A stretch of DNA of 64,000 nt from Auriscalpium vulgare (taxonomy: Eukaryota > Basidiomycota > Agaricomycetes > Russulales > Auriscalpiaceae), in the NCBI GenBank assembly GCA_019915015.1, contig JAHBBC010000024.1:124001-188000 (forward strand). The letters run 5' to 3'. Both the position numbers and the translations under genes were made by a program. Shown in pieces: positions 23,041 through 33,307 of this stretch. Positions within the stretch are counted from its first letter, which is position 1; every line of letters begins with the position of its first letter. Below the pieces are notes generated by a model. It was not told the origin of the DNA and made no database searches. It worked only from the letters and a program-made list of their open reading frames with translations.

Positions 23041-23552
23041 CAGAGACTAAGGTACGTCGCTGAGCACCCATCGTAGCTCTGTTTCGCCCTTATCATTTAG
23101 CAGAACGCGGAATTGAGGAATTTCGGCTGAATAGTTTTCTGGTCTGCTCAAGGTCTGCTGGTTGGCTCGCCCCGTTGGATAGCGAAACAGTTACGCACTA
23201 TGTGCATAAGGCTTTATGACTCGGATGACTGCGTGTAGTTCTTCGGTCACTCAATACAAGGCGAGCACCCAGAACCTATGTCCATTGCCCCGTGCCAGAC
23301 GAGTTTGCCTTGCATGAGGGAGTAAGTGTGCGGTCTGATTTAATGCAAATCGGGAGACGTGGCGAGGACTAGAGGAACGCGGGTACTATACGCCAACGCC
23401 GGACTGCCGTAAAAAGGCACGCCGGAATTTGCGCCGTACTTCCCAATGCCCCGACTTTCTGCGCCACCCACAGATAGCAATTCAAACACTGACGGAGGCA
23501 CACTGGGCGCCAGGTTCGCCCACGTGGAGATACGGCCAGATAACCTCGGGTG

Positions 23553-23559
23553 TATAAAG
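23553..23559 (+). promoter_or_regulatory. TATA box of secreted peptide gene at 23615
   Basis: TATAAAG in the same context and spacing as at 22669-22675. Confidence 0.6.
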
Positions 23560-23614
23560 CCAACAGCATCCTCATACCCAGCTTCCCCTGCTTGAACCAA
23601 AACCGATAGATAGC

Positions 23615-23881
23615 ATGCAGTTCTTCTCTTTCTCCACGTATATCGTCCTCGCCTTCGTCCTCGGACTTCAAGCGACCTCCGTTCAATCCGCCCCCGTCGC
23701 CAAACTGCGGTACGTTAAATTCATTGCGACTTGCTCGTGTAAACATATTGATGGATATGATATCGTCAAGCTCGTCAGATGGTGGTACGTTGTTTACACT
23801 GCGATGCATATGAAGACGCGTGTTCACGAGGATGGGCGATACCCAGGCGCGCTGGTCGCTAAGCAATGTGTACTATGTTGA
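23615..23881 (+). CDS. Tiny secreted peptide precursor, probably degenerating (copy 2)
   Basis: Paralogue of the gene at 22730. Exon 1 23615-23709 encodes a signal peptide (MQFFSFSTYIVLAFVLGL); the micro-exon is 23771-23784; exon 3 begins 23847 and meets a stop at 23881 after KQCVLC, giving 47 aa. The WFK core is still visible downstream (AWFKAEPSEC around 23885-23915) but is out of reach because of a stop and a one-base insertion relative to copy 1. Either a shortened peptide or a pseudogene. Confidence 0.4.
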   Translation: MQFFSFSTYIVLAFVLGLQATSVQSAPVAKLRYVKFIATCSCKHIDGYDIVKLVRWWYVVYTAMHMKTRVHEDGRYPGALVAKQCVLC

Positions 23882-24135
23882 TATGCATGGTTCAAAGCGG
23901 AGCCCTCCGAGTGCAATGAAGTTGACGCAGACTATGGTACGTCGCTGAGCACCATCGTCCCTCTGTTTCGCCCTCAAACATCTTTGATCAGAACGCGGGA
24001 TTGAGGAAGTTTGGCTGATTACTTAGCCTATTCAGAGTTCAGACGACAACGAACATGATGCTATCGGCAATAAGATGCAGTGTTATCATTTTTGACTTCA
24101 GAGACGTTACCGACGTATAGCCCTTCGTCCAAAGA

Positions 24136-24943
24136 TCACTGAAATTGCCTCCGCCCAAAAGGTTGCACATCCACAATCCCTATGCTCCTCCAATTGCCCC
24201 TTGAGCTAGGATAGGCTGCGACATAGCTCGTGGCGCGGTTCCAGCTCCATGTCATCAGCATTGTCTCTTTTAACCACGATTCTCTCTGCAGACTCACGCC
24301 GTTCCTCACAACGACACCGAGCAGCACCTCGATATCAAGGCGGTCCGTCGCCGCCTTCGCGCGCACATTTGACCACCTAGACGACCCGTGGTCACTCCAC
24401 GCCTGCAACTTCATGAGCAGCAGCAGCAGGAGCGGCATGACGGGCGTGCCCTGACGCAGAACGACGTGCTCCGGCGCGATGTCGGGGATGTTGAGCGTTG
24501 GGGGCAACAGGAGGTCCACCTTGCAGCGCACGCCATTGGCAGCACGGTGCCAGAGGACCTTGTACGTGTTGCGCGGGTTCGTGGACGGCACGAGGTAGTA
24601 GCTCGTGTCGGCGGCGGCAACGAGGCGCTTGACCTCCTCTTGGGTGTACGAGGAGGTCATGACGACCATGTCGAGGTCCTGGGGTGGGTTTTCTCAGTGC
24701 GTGCGGGAGCTAGAGAAAGAAAGAGAGGCGCACGTTCGGCGTGCGAGCGACGCCCCAGAGCGCGCAGGCTGCGCCGCCGGTGAGGCAGCTTGAGAGGCCG
24801 TGTCCCTTCAGGATCGCCACCGTGCGCTTCGCCAGAGCTTGTATGTCAGAGCTTGTCGGCGAAGACATAGGGCTCGAGTGCACGGAGATGTGGCTGGGAG
24901 GGCGGCGCGCCGCGTAGGCAGCAGCTCTCATGCCCGTGCTCAT
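24136..24943 (-). CDS. Nucleotidyltransferase-fold protein
   Basis: Exon 1 24943-24734, intron of 55 nt (GTGCGC...CCCCAG), exon 2 24678-24136; 250 aa. The join creates the sequence LTGGAACALWGVARTPN followed by DLDMVVM, which is the nucleotidyltransferase signature: a G-G strand-turn, then a helix, then an aspartate pair on the next strand. A third acidic position may be the Asp in CKVDLLLPP. After that come helices rich in Leu (PVMPLLLLLLMKLQAW) and a segment with DRLDIEVLLGVVVRNG. This architecture fits MNT-type or fungal nucleotidyltransferase-like proteins, whose substrates vary; no toxin-antitoxin or tRNA-modifying partner is seen nearby. Confidence 0.6.
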
Positions 24944-24949
24944 ATTGCG

Positions 24950-26400
24950 TGGGCAGCGTGGACGAACTTTGCCAGATACCGCCGAGCCAGGATGTACATA
25001 GCTTCATAGAAGGATCGGGATGGAGGGCGACACGCCATATGGGAGATGCGCAGTGGGTTCGCGAACTTCATAGCGGATGCAGATAGGCAATGCTGTGGCC
25101 AGATGACCAGACACTTTGGTGAGGCTCGACCACAATTGAGAGGTGGGATGGACGACGAGCCAGGGAAGATTGTACTAAGAAGGGTTAGAAGGCTACATGT
25201 ACGTTCAGCGCGGCCGATGCACCAAAGTTGAACTCCAGTGCCAGAGGCTTCGGTGCGGCCTTTGGCGTCAGCTGCCAGAGCGAGAAATGGCAGAAATACC
25301 TCGTCACACAGCCGATGCTGCGAGGCTAGGCTCAAGATTTCAGGAGCAGGGCGGGCAGTTCAAGAATCCAAGGTGCATGAGCGTTGAGAGAAAAAGAAAA
25401 TTGCACAGTTTCCCACGGCCGGCCGCGCTGGCCCTAAGCCCCCTTGAGCCCACTTGTCCCCTCGAACGTTGATGTCCATCACTCGCAACGATGCCTCGCG
25501 CACACAATAGCCCAATATTGAACTCCTGCATTCATGACAGCGGCCAAGTGCGCCTCTTGGCGGTATCTGCTTGTCCCCAGGACCAAGCCGCACTTCAACC
25601 ACTGGCCGAACCCAGCCCCTCATTTCATGACATACACAGCGCTCGTTATGATGGTTTCTGCCTCTTTGATGCCGTTGGACTGTCGGACACTGACAGGATA
25701 TGATCGCCTTATCGTGTTCCTGGTGCCACGATTCTCGCATCGTGGCGGTCCCATCGCGTAGCCTAGGTATGTCGTTCCCAACGGAGTCTCGCTCATGATC
25801 ATACTCGCACAACGTCGCTTGCAGAGCGGCTTCGCTGGGACCGCGGGTGCAGATATGGCCTTATGACCACTGCACTGAACTACTTGACATGGGAATCGCT
25901 GACAGCACGCGGTGATGCTGTCATGCTTTCCTTGTGCTCTCCACCTCCAGAGATGACTCGATGTGGGAATGCGCTACTACCTCGCCCAAAGACGACAAAA
26001 TCATCAAGATCCGAGGAACCATGCAGAAGTAGCGCGCAGGGCGCACGAATCACCGGTCGTCCTTTGTGTGAAGATGCGCGCCCCTGCTTCGTTCGCGAAG
26101 CCGTTCACCCGCCGCCGCCGTGATCGCATCTGCCAAGGACAAGGAGGTTCCTTGTGCCGCGCTATCCTGGCACTCGCAGCAGCAGTGAAGTCGGCGGCCT
26201 CCGGTGAAACGAGACGCGATGCTGCCTCGACGCCACACCGCGCCCGCCAACATCGCAAAGCTTTTCCCCGCAAGCTTTGCAAATCCCGTTCACCCAACTC
26301 ATAGTATAGGACAGACCTCGCGCTCAATTTGAGACAAGGTAATGCTCAAGGTGCTTCGTTCCGTGCTTGTCGATCTCGCAGCGCTGATAGTATCATTTCT
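24950..26400. other. No confident gene
   Basis: A minus-strand frame at 25335-24960 ends AKFVHAAHAI and another at 25812-25360 is open, but neither has a supported start, splice pattern or family. A repeat-like stretch at 26100-26160 resembles 21880-21960. Nothing firmer can be said. Confidence 0.35.
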
Positions 26401-26404
26401 GCGC

Positions 26405-26540
26405 GCACAGAAAATACTTCTCCGGGATGAAACCGGGTGATTAGGTTCGCTGAGCGCAAAGCGTTATCAAGCGGACGTAGAGCGAGGTTTCCCTCACGAA
26501 GATCAAGTCGAGTCTATAAAAGAACACGCCCACGTCCGAA
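26405..26540 (+). promoter_or_regulatory. Upstream block of secreted peptide gene, with TATA box
   Basis: Contains TATAAAA at 26515-26521. The words GAAAATACTTC...GGGTGATTAGGTTC and GAGCGCAAAGCGTTATCAAG recur at 28085-28160 upstream of the relic at 28271 (GGAATACTTCGGGTGATTAG; GAGCGCAAACCGTAATCAGG), so the block was duplicated with the gene. Confidence 0.55.
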
Positions 26541-26567
26541 AGACAAACAAGCACCCTATCACCAGAG

Positions 26568-26867
26568 ATGCAGTTCTCAACATTCTCCGTCTTCGCCATC
26601 GTCGCCGTGATCCTGTCGCTGCAGGCGACAGCCGCCCCAACATTGGACAGCCGTCAGTGGTTGATGTCTTGTGTCGCTAGCCCCGCTGACATCCGCGATG
26701 ATATGTCTAGGCTCCGTCCTTGTCCCTCGGTGCGGTGGGTCATGGTTTAGACGATCCCCGGCATGTGTTGATGCTGCTGTACTGGACGAACCAGCAGGGT
26801 GAGATTCAGGAGCTGCAGTTGCCCGAGAAAGTGCTGACTTGTTTGCTTCAGCGAGGAAAGCGCGTAG
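26568..26867 (+). CDS. Tiny secreted peptide precursor, CGGSWFRRSPAC core (copy 3)
   Basis: Exons 26568-26652, 26711-26798, 26852-26867 give 62 aa. Intron 1 (58 nt) has a GCTGAC branch motif and TCTAG end; intron 2 (53 nt) starts GTGAGA, has GCTGACT and ends CTTCAG. The signal peptide is MQFSTFSVFAIVAVILSL, probably cut after TAA. The remaining peptide runs APTLDSRSVLVPR, then CGGSWFRRSPAC, then VDAAVLDEPAGEESA with an acidic tail. The gene at 27530 has the same three exons, same phases and same core, which strongly supports both. A dibasic RR inside the core is a possible Kex2 site. Function unknown. Confidence 0.75.
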
Positions 26868-27529
26868 GTCTATCAGCCGAGCGTACCTCATGCGCCCTTG
26901 TTGTATAATTAGGTCCTATAAATTAAGATTGAATCGTTAGTTCATCAGGCCTAGGAAGAGCACAGCAATCGCAGAGGTACCCAATCCCCAATTATCAAGG
27001 GGCAGCGGCGCACGAGCTCATTGTAGATGAGAGGGTCTGATGTGGGGTGATACGCAGGATGTTTGACCGTTCAGCTTCGCGAACTTTCGGCCTGGGGTTC
27101 CGCTATGCCGAGCAGCGGTTCGTCACAGTCGACGACATTTGTCCGCCTCAATCGCGATTTGAGCGGAAGATGAGAGACAACATCAAATGAACCTGCACGT
27201 CCTTGGAGGTATGCAAGACTGCAAAGTCTGATTTGAGCAATACTAGGGAGTCGTGATGAGATTTTCCGGCTTGAAGATCAGAAACAATAAGCCGGCACGC
27301 GCACCTGTCGAGCGCAAAGTCGCACCCTCGGAGGTGATCCTGATTGCGCTGCGGCGAATGCCATCCGTCAGCGCACCGCCTAAATCGTGGGCGTCACAAC
27401 AATAGCAAACGCACGAAAGTTCCTGGCCTTCGAGTAGTTCATAAAAAGGTATAAGATAGGACCTGGAATCTACCCACTGTCAGTGCTCTCAAATAACGTT
27501 GGACACCACACCACATCGACCAAACAAAT

Positions 27530-27819
27530 ATGCAGTTCTCGACCTTCTCGACCTTCACCCTCATTGCCGCAATTGTAGCAATCCAGGCGACGGCAGCCCC
27601 GACACTGGACAGCCGTAAGTTGGTCAATATTCTTCGTGGGTAGCGCCGCTGAGATACATTCCAGGCTCCGTCCTTGCCGCTCGGTGCGGGGGTGGATGGT
27701 TCAAACGAATCCCGATGGACTGCGTTGCAGTGGCTGAGTTACCGGCGGAGTAAGCATCCGAGCTTGTCCTCTGGGGGAATGGTACTGACTTCAGTGACGT
27801 CAGCTCCGATAGCAAGTAG
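27530..27819 (+). CDS. Tiny secreted peptide precursor, CGGGWFKRIPMDC core (copy 4)
   Basis: Exons 27530-27614, 27665-27749, 27795-27819; 64 aa. Introns of 50 and 45 nt with good donors (GTAAGT, GTAAGC) and branch motifs (GCTGAG, ACTGACT). The first in-frame stop after exon 2 lies inside the second donor, so splicing is needed to reach the tail LPADDVSSDSK. Signal peptide MQFSTFSTFTLIAAIVAI. Compared with copy 3, most of the signal, the LDSRSVL region and the CGG-WF core are kept while the tail diverges except for its acidic character. Function unknown. Confidence 0.75.
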
Positions 27820-28270
27820 GGCGCCGACAGGAAACGGAGCGTGTACTTTCGGAGCACTACGATATTGCATGAGATGCGGCTGTCGGCTTGATACGCCCCT
27901 TGTAAAACGCTTCGCAAACCAAGTCAGCTTCGACTCCGTCACACGCCCGTCAGCATATCGCATATTTCTTACCTTCACGACCCGTCTCTATAATAAAACT
28001 CTAGCTCAATCCCATGTCGCGGAGGAATGGAAGGCTTGAGGTACGTTGATACGTGCCTTCTTCATCAAGTCCAGCAGTTATTTCTGCGCAAGGAATACTT
28101 CGGGTGATTAGATTCACTGATGAGCGCAAACCGTAATCAGGCGGATGTAAAACTAAACTCACCCGCATAGATATGATATCGAAGGACTTGTGACGCGAGG
28201 TCTGTAAAAAAGTGTGCCCATATGCGGAGTCCCATACAGCTTACAAGCACCCCATCGCCGAGTAAAGAAG

Positions 28271-28376
28271 ATGCAGTTATTCATCGTTCTTCACTTACAG
28301 TCCTTATTCACCATGATTCTCTCGCTCCACGCGACATCCAAAAGGAACGGTCGACCACCCCAGCCGAGGATTTAGC
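28271..28376 (+). pseudogene. Secreted peptide gene relic fused to ice-binding gene flank (copy 5)
   Basis: The ATG at 28271 opens a signal-like frame (MQLFIVLHLQSLFTMILSLH) similar to copies 3 and 4, but after about 24 codons the sequence switches to aaaaggaacggtcgaccacc, which resembles the ice-binding downstream flank at 39598-39620. No cysteine core follows. The upstream block is still recognisable at 28085-28160 but its TATA is changed to TGTAAAA. Confidence 0.55.
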
Positions 28377-28679
28377 GTGATTCCTCTGAGCACGTCGCTG
28401 TTATGAAACATGGGGTAAAGGTTGCAATACATGAGAGCCGTTGAATCAATCACTTACCGCCATCGAAGTCGAGCGGAACACCGGCAGCGACTACGGAAAT
28501 CAACGGACAACACGGCGTACACGTACGATGCAGCAAGACGAGCTGGAATCCACGCGGACGATGAAGAAGACACCGGCCGGCGCAAAGGATGGTTTTGTTT
28601 GTGTGGATCTCGCTGGAACTCGTCCAATCGCCCCCTTGCCTTGCCATGATTTGACGGGGCTCACAAAAAATCACCTTCT

Positions 28680-28800
28680 AACCTACCTGGGCGCGGCCGT
28701 TGCCAATGCGCATTTTGCGACCGGCGGCGGCGGCGGAGGCCCATTTCCACTATTCTCGAGTCTCTTCGGCGAACCAAAAGGGTTGGCACAGGTTCGCCTC
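28680..28800 (+). pseudogene. Inverted fragment of the uncharacterised gene at 14640-16195
   Basis: Matches the reverse complement of 14640-14760, covering the last coding part (here TGGGGGGPFPLFSSLFGEP, there RSPFPLSSNLFGEP). It contains a GGC-repeat expansion relative to the parent. No start or upstream exon is present. Confidence 0.55.
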
Positions 28801-28911
28801 CTTCCAGAGTCCATACGCATAATCATGCCATAATGCATGGCAGGTCAAGCTTCATTGGAGATATCGTAAAGGTGTGACATATAAGAGGATTGAGACCGAA
28901 ATGTTCATAGC

Positions 28912-29927
28912 TTAATTCGTGACAGTAGCCTGTACAACGACAATATATCAGATACAGAGAGACTCAAAGCACTGAAAATCCCGCATACCTTTTGGAGCGC
29001 GACGAAGGTCTGGGCAAGGAGCCGGCTGTTGGCAGTCGTTCCCGTCTGCAGGGTGATCGACGTCTTGCTGAGGATCACGCCCTCGAGGTGCGAGGCGGCG
29101 CCGGCGCTGACCGCGCCCGACACGACCCACACAATGTTCGACGCCAGCGCGCCGCCGGAGAGAACGATCTTCTTCGCTGCTGCGACGGTCAGCGTCCCGG
29201 CGACCTGGAAGATCCAGGCTAAAACGCGTCAGCTGTCCGCGCATTGAAAACACTGGGCACGCTCACTGTCCGTGGGGCCGCCCGAGATGGTTACATCGCT
29301 TCCGATGGTGACCCCAGTCCCCCACTTGTACAGCCCCGGGAACAGAACGAGCCCACCGATCGAGCCTTTTGAATGCCTCAGAAGAATGTGCAGCATCACA
29401 ACATAATTCCACATACCGCTCGCAAGATTAACGAAATTCGGGTTCACGCGGCCAGTGGCGTCGGTGAAGGCCGTGCCCATGTCGCCGATGGCGGCGGTGA
29501 GGATTGCCGGCGTGGGCGCGGCATACGACGCGGCGAAGAGTGCCCCGGTAACTTGGTTCGAGGTCGAGAATTGGCCGGTCGAATCGACAGTGAGCGAGAA
29601 GCCGGTGAGGCCGGTGGCCGCAATCGGGCTCACCGCCACTGCACCAGCTGTAGAGGATGTCAGAGGTCTGGCGAAATGAAACGAAATTGAACGTACTTAC
29701 TGATGACGGACGGGGGGACAGTCGACACTCCACTGTTAGCGAGGATCGCGTAGTTGCCGGCAGTGCGCAGATTGACGGCGGCAGGGCCAAATCCAATGGA
29801 AACGACGCTGGCAAGAGCAGCCGGTACGCAGCCAGCCTGTCCGTAGCTTGGGTCAGCGTATAAAATGAGGAGGAGGCATGCTGCTGGGAGGTACCAAGAA
29901 GAAGACGGTGAAAAGGCTCGAGAACAT
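28912..29927 (-). CDS. Ice-binding protein, DUF3494 family (copy 4)
   Basis: Fourth secreted ice-binding protein, minus strand. Exons: 29927-29895, 29836-29701, 29647-29417, 29365-29267, 29218-28989, 28929-28912; 248 aa, frame intact. Exon 2 is 21 nt longer than in the other copies: the usual acceptor has changed to ...ACCG, and an upstream CGGACAG appears to be used, adding residues (AGCVPAALASVVSIGFGP). Other differences are ILTAAIGDMGTAF, LVLFPGLYKWGTGV and TISGGPTD. It is the most divergent of the five but shows no damage. The ATG sits about 95 nt from a TATA box at 30020-30026. Confidence 0.92.
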
Positions 29928-30019
29928 GGCAGTTACTATCTGGAAAGGCTTGAGCTACGAAGTTGAGTTGTGAGGAACTGGGTTGAAGCTGAGGACATTA
30001 GTAGATGCTCTGGCGGACA

Positions 30020-30026
30020 TTTTATA
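30020..30026 (-). promoter_or_regulatory. TATA box of ice-binding gene 4
   Basis: TATAAAA on the minus strand, preceded by gaaacg as in the other copies; the following gctctgcgagag motif is partly altered here. Confidence 0.55.
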
Positions 30027-30549
30027 CGTTTCTGAAGATGAGCCACAACGTCGGTCTTGTAACGTCGTCATGAAACCAACCTATACTCGCCAATGAGATA
30101 GGCTAAGTTGGCCATTGCTTGAACTCCTTCAGTCTTCGACAAGCAGACAGGCCCCGCAAACAGGAATTTGGAAGACGCTTGCCCGTCATTTGGAAGACGC
30201 GAGCTCGGCATTTTGCGGGGGCGGAAGGTGCGAGTTCTCGTCGGATGGCGACCGTGATTAGGTTGTCTGGGAGCACAGTACACGGGCGGATGCAGTGCTC
30301 ATAAAGGGCAAGCGAGGATCGCGCCCCTCGCGCGACGACGCAGACGAGGGTAGACGCAGGAGGAGAGCAGACTCTGATGCCGACGGTCCACGACATCGTT
30401 CCATTTCGCCTGTTAACCCAGTCAGCAAAGCTGGCTAGCATTCATCCTCTCGACTACCGCACGAACACCGAAGCCCGGCATGTGACGATACGTACACACC
30501 ATCGCTGCTCTTCGTTGCTCCACAACACTGTTTTCGCAACTGTCACAGG

Positions 30550-31730
30550 AAACTGTCAGCCATACTTTGCGGGGAGTGACGTTGGACGTGACGCGGTAAG
30601 AGGATGTGCACATACTTTGCTGCTGGTCCGATGCACGCCGCGTGTGTGGATTGTAGAACTGTGTCCATATTGTTCGTCGCTTCTTTGCCTGTGTGACTAA
30701 CTCAGTGTGTAACTTCCGTGGGTTGCTTTTTACGAACAAGAACATGATCGGATACTTGGGCTGTACTAGTTTAGTTGCCCCCCGGACCGATCGGGCCCAG
30801 TCGTGTGCGCCGCTGGGTCCTTGCGGGTCCCGCACGTACCGCGCGGGCTCAGGCGCGCCCAGCCATTGCTGAGGCGGCTGGGGCTCGCGCGTAGCGCAGG
30901 GAACGCCGAAAAGACTTTGCGGGAGCCGTGAGGACCACACGCCGCGACGCATGGCCCTCTGCCCTCGACGCCGCCGTCGTCTGCGCCCCGCCGGGACCCT
31001 GTGCGCCCGCCACGAGGGTCGGCATTCGCTGCCGCTGTCTCCCCGCCGCCGCGGCGCGCACCTCTCCAGGTTGTGGCGGGGCCCGCTATGTCCGCGTGTC
31101 CCACATCATCGTTCTCGCCGAACCAGGTTCGCGCAGGCCGCGTCGGTACCCTGCGGGCATGTACGGCCTGTATTCTTCGGTGGGGTGCCGCCCCCGCGTG
31201 CTCCACATGGCATGGACAGGATGGACGAAGTGGACGGGCAGGTGGAGGTCAGGGAGATGCCGGGCCAGCGTTGTGCCGGGCACGGGGATGGGGCGGGGGC
31301 GGCGGCAGTGGGGAGGGCGCAGATGCGGGGACGCGCCGCGTAGTAATGCGTGTTGATGTCAGTAGAAGTCCGTCTGTATGCTATGCACACGCACCGTCAT
31401 CCATCTGAAGTCTCCAGGGCGCGTTGCGCTCGTGATGGCAAGCCGTCCGGCACTGCGGACGGTGTCGACAGGGTACTAAGTTACGAGGGTCGGACGGCAT
31501 GCGTCCGAGTGAGCGAGACCGCTGCAGGGGCGAGAGTCAGCAGAAACACGCACCGTGCTGCATAACGTCTGTGCAGTGGTCGTGCGCGTGGAGACAGGGC
31601 GGCGGTGGGGGAGTATACGTGGTAGTAGTGGGAGACTTGAACTTAAGTTCAAGTCGACGTGCTTCCCAGCGTGGGAAACCCCTGATGCGGCGGCGCGCCC
31701 GCCCGGGCCGCTCAGACTCTGACCGACCCA
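30550..31730. other. GC-rich stretch without a recognised gene
   Basis: From about 30780 to 31340 the DNA is very GC-rich and open in several frames on both strands, which explains the long frames seen there. No domain is recognisable in any frame. Confidence 0.4.
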
Positions 31731-32110
31731 CCACCACGCAGCGACGATTGTAGCCCTGGAGAACTGGAGAGCTGCTCGATCGATGAGCTGCATGTCTGGA
31801 TTTCAAGCCACGAAATATCGGTCATACAGGGAATCTCGAATTGCTGGTGGCGACTCTCGCGATGACGGAGCTCGAGCTCCCGCCAATTTTTTTTTTCTGT
31901 ACGGTGAGCTTTCTTCCGTAGACCGTGTACGCTAGCTCACTGATGCCTTCAGCCACAATGCCGTACGGTCAAGGTAGCACACAATGCCGTACGGTCAAGG
32001 TAGCACAGTCACTCGTATCTGCTCGCTCGCCAAAGTTGTAGTTCGGTGAGCTTCCTTCCGTACATCGTGTACGTTGGCTCATTGACGCTCTCAGCGCCGC
32101 GCATGTCCAA
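31730..32110. repeat. Inverted duplicate of 1-375 with an internal tandem repeat
   Basis: Right arm of the pair described at 1-375. It has a perfect direct repeat of about 25 bp (ACAATGCCGTACGGTCAAGG and flanking bases) at 31956-31981 and 31981-32006, absent from the left arm. Confidence 0.75.
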
Positions 32111-32188
32111 GTAGCTCAGTCACCCGTATCTGCCGCACGGGCGATATATGGGCACTCTCTCTTCTACTGCCACCATCCTGATTGCCAA

Positions 32189-33066
32189 CCATGGCAGCCG
32201 TGTCCTCCACTGCGCCGATGGATCGCTCTCGCTAGGTCGCGTCAACGCCTGGGACGGCGCCGCGACCACGTCTCCCAAGACGCAACTTGCCCGCACTGTC
32301 CTCGCCTACGCGGAAATCCGCGATGTGCTCGCCCGGCGCGCGGCGTTTGTTGCAGACGTGCACGTCTTCAACACCGAGCTCGAGGTCAAGACCGGCCCCG
32401 TGACGAGCCAGAGGAGCAGCGGCCGCTGCTGGTTGTTCGAAACCTGCGTTACGACGTTATGAAGAAGTTCACGGAGATCCAGCTTTTGCAGGTACGCCGG
32501 GCGCAGCACTGTCACCACGAGGATCGTTCATCTGATCGAGATGTTCAAATTGTCCCAGAAGAAGAGATAGTTCTGCGCGCACGTTCCAGAAAGTAATTCG
32601 CCTTGTTCAAATTGTCCCAGAAGAAGAGATAGTTCTGCGCGCACACAAGGCGAATCACTTTCTGGAACTGTGCATCTACGACCGCTCGACGACATGCACC
32701 TCTTCGACGATCTCATTCCTGACGGTGGGCAGTGGGACATGGTCGTCAACCTCCATGAGACATTGGCGTCGTCGCGCAGCCCATCCACCCCGAGTCAACC
32801 CATCCCTCTCTCTCCCTTCCACTGAACGAGCTGCTCAAGCTTAAGCTGCGGGAGCACAAGCTCGTCCTGCACAGCCTCCACTCGTCGCTCTGCGCTCTGC
32901 GCCGCGAGCCCCGCGCTCGCGCACGCGGAAGTCGTCGCGACGCTGTGTCCGAAGGAGGAACTTCTCGAGGTGTACACCTTCATGAGCGTGACGCTCGGTG
33001 TGCCTCCAAGCGCCGACGCTGTATTTGTCTGGGACTATGACAAGGATGGGAAGGACGGCAGCTGGG
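32189..33066 (+). pseudogene. Bleomycin hydrolase pseudogene, 5' part
   Basis: Diverged copy of the gene at 19679. It keeps the start context (aaccATGGCAGCCGTGTC), DVHVFNTELEVKTGPVTS and the catalytic-Cys segment SSGRCWLF, then the exon-2 tail VTLGVPPS...VWDYDKDGKDG. Damage includes a deletion just after the start that shifts frame, loss of sequence after the Cys segment, and a rearranged stretch at 32536-32670 where the QNYLFFWD-encoding piece is present inverted and duplicated. It stops matching at about 33066, where the F-box gene block begins; the match resumes at 35222. Confidence 0.85.
32536..32672. repeat. Inverted-and-duplicated piece within the bleomycin hydrolase pseudogene
   Basis: TGTTCAAATTGTCCCAGAAG and the following AAGAGATAGTTCTGCGCGCAC occur twice (about 32544 and 32602). 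Both are the reverse complement of the sense sequence for QNYLFFWDNL. The flank CAAGGCGAATCACTTTCTGGAACTG after the second copy is complementary to CAGAAAGTAATTCGCCTTG before it, so a hairpin can form. Confidence 0.7.
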
Positions 33067-33186
33067 CGCCTGGGGGCGCTGGGGCCTATCGGCGGGTGGC
33101 CGCGCGCGCGAGCGAGACAAACAAGGTGACCGTGACTAAGCGGCCGCGGCCGCGCTACATGAGCGGATCCTATCCCTGTCCCTAAA

Positions 33187-33193
33187 TATAAAT
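33187..33193 (+). promoter_or_regulatory. Possible TATA box of the F-box gene at 33308
   Basis: TATAAAT about 120 nt upstream of the ATG. It lies within the inserted block, so the F-box gene seems to have arrived with its own promoter. Confidence 0.4.
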
Positions 33194-33307
33194 GCTTCAC
33201 CACGCGTCGCCCCTGTGGTGCTACAGTCCTCTCGCATCTGCACAACCCACTCGTCACTCCATCTAACAACCTCGAACCTCGCTCGTCACGACAGACTGGC
33301 ATATCCG

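Noticed and set aside
30766..31408. Several long open frames on both strands
   Set aside because: The stretch is very GC-rich and stop-poor in all frames; no frame has domain-like order, hydrophobic core or splice support.
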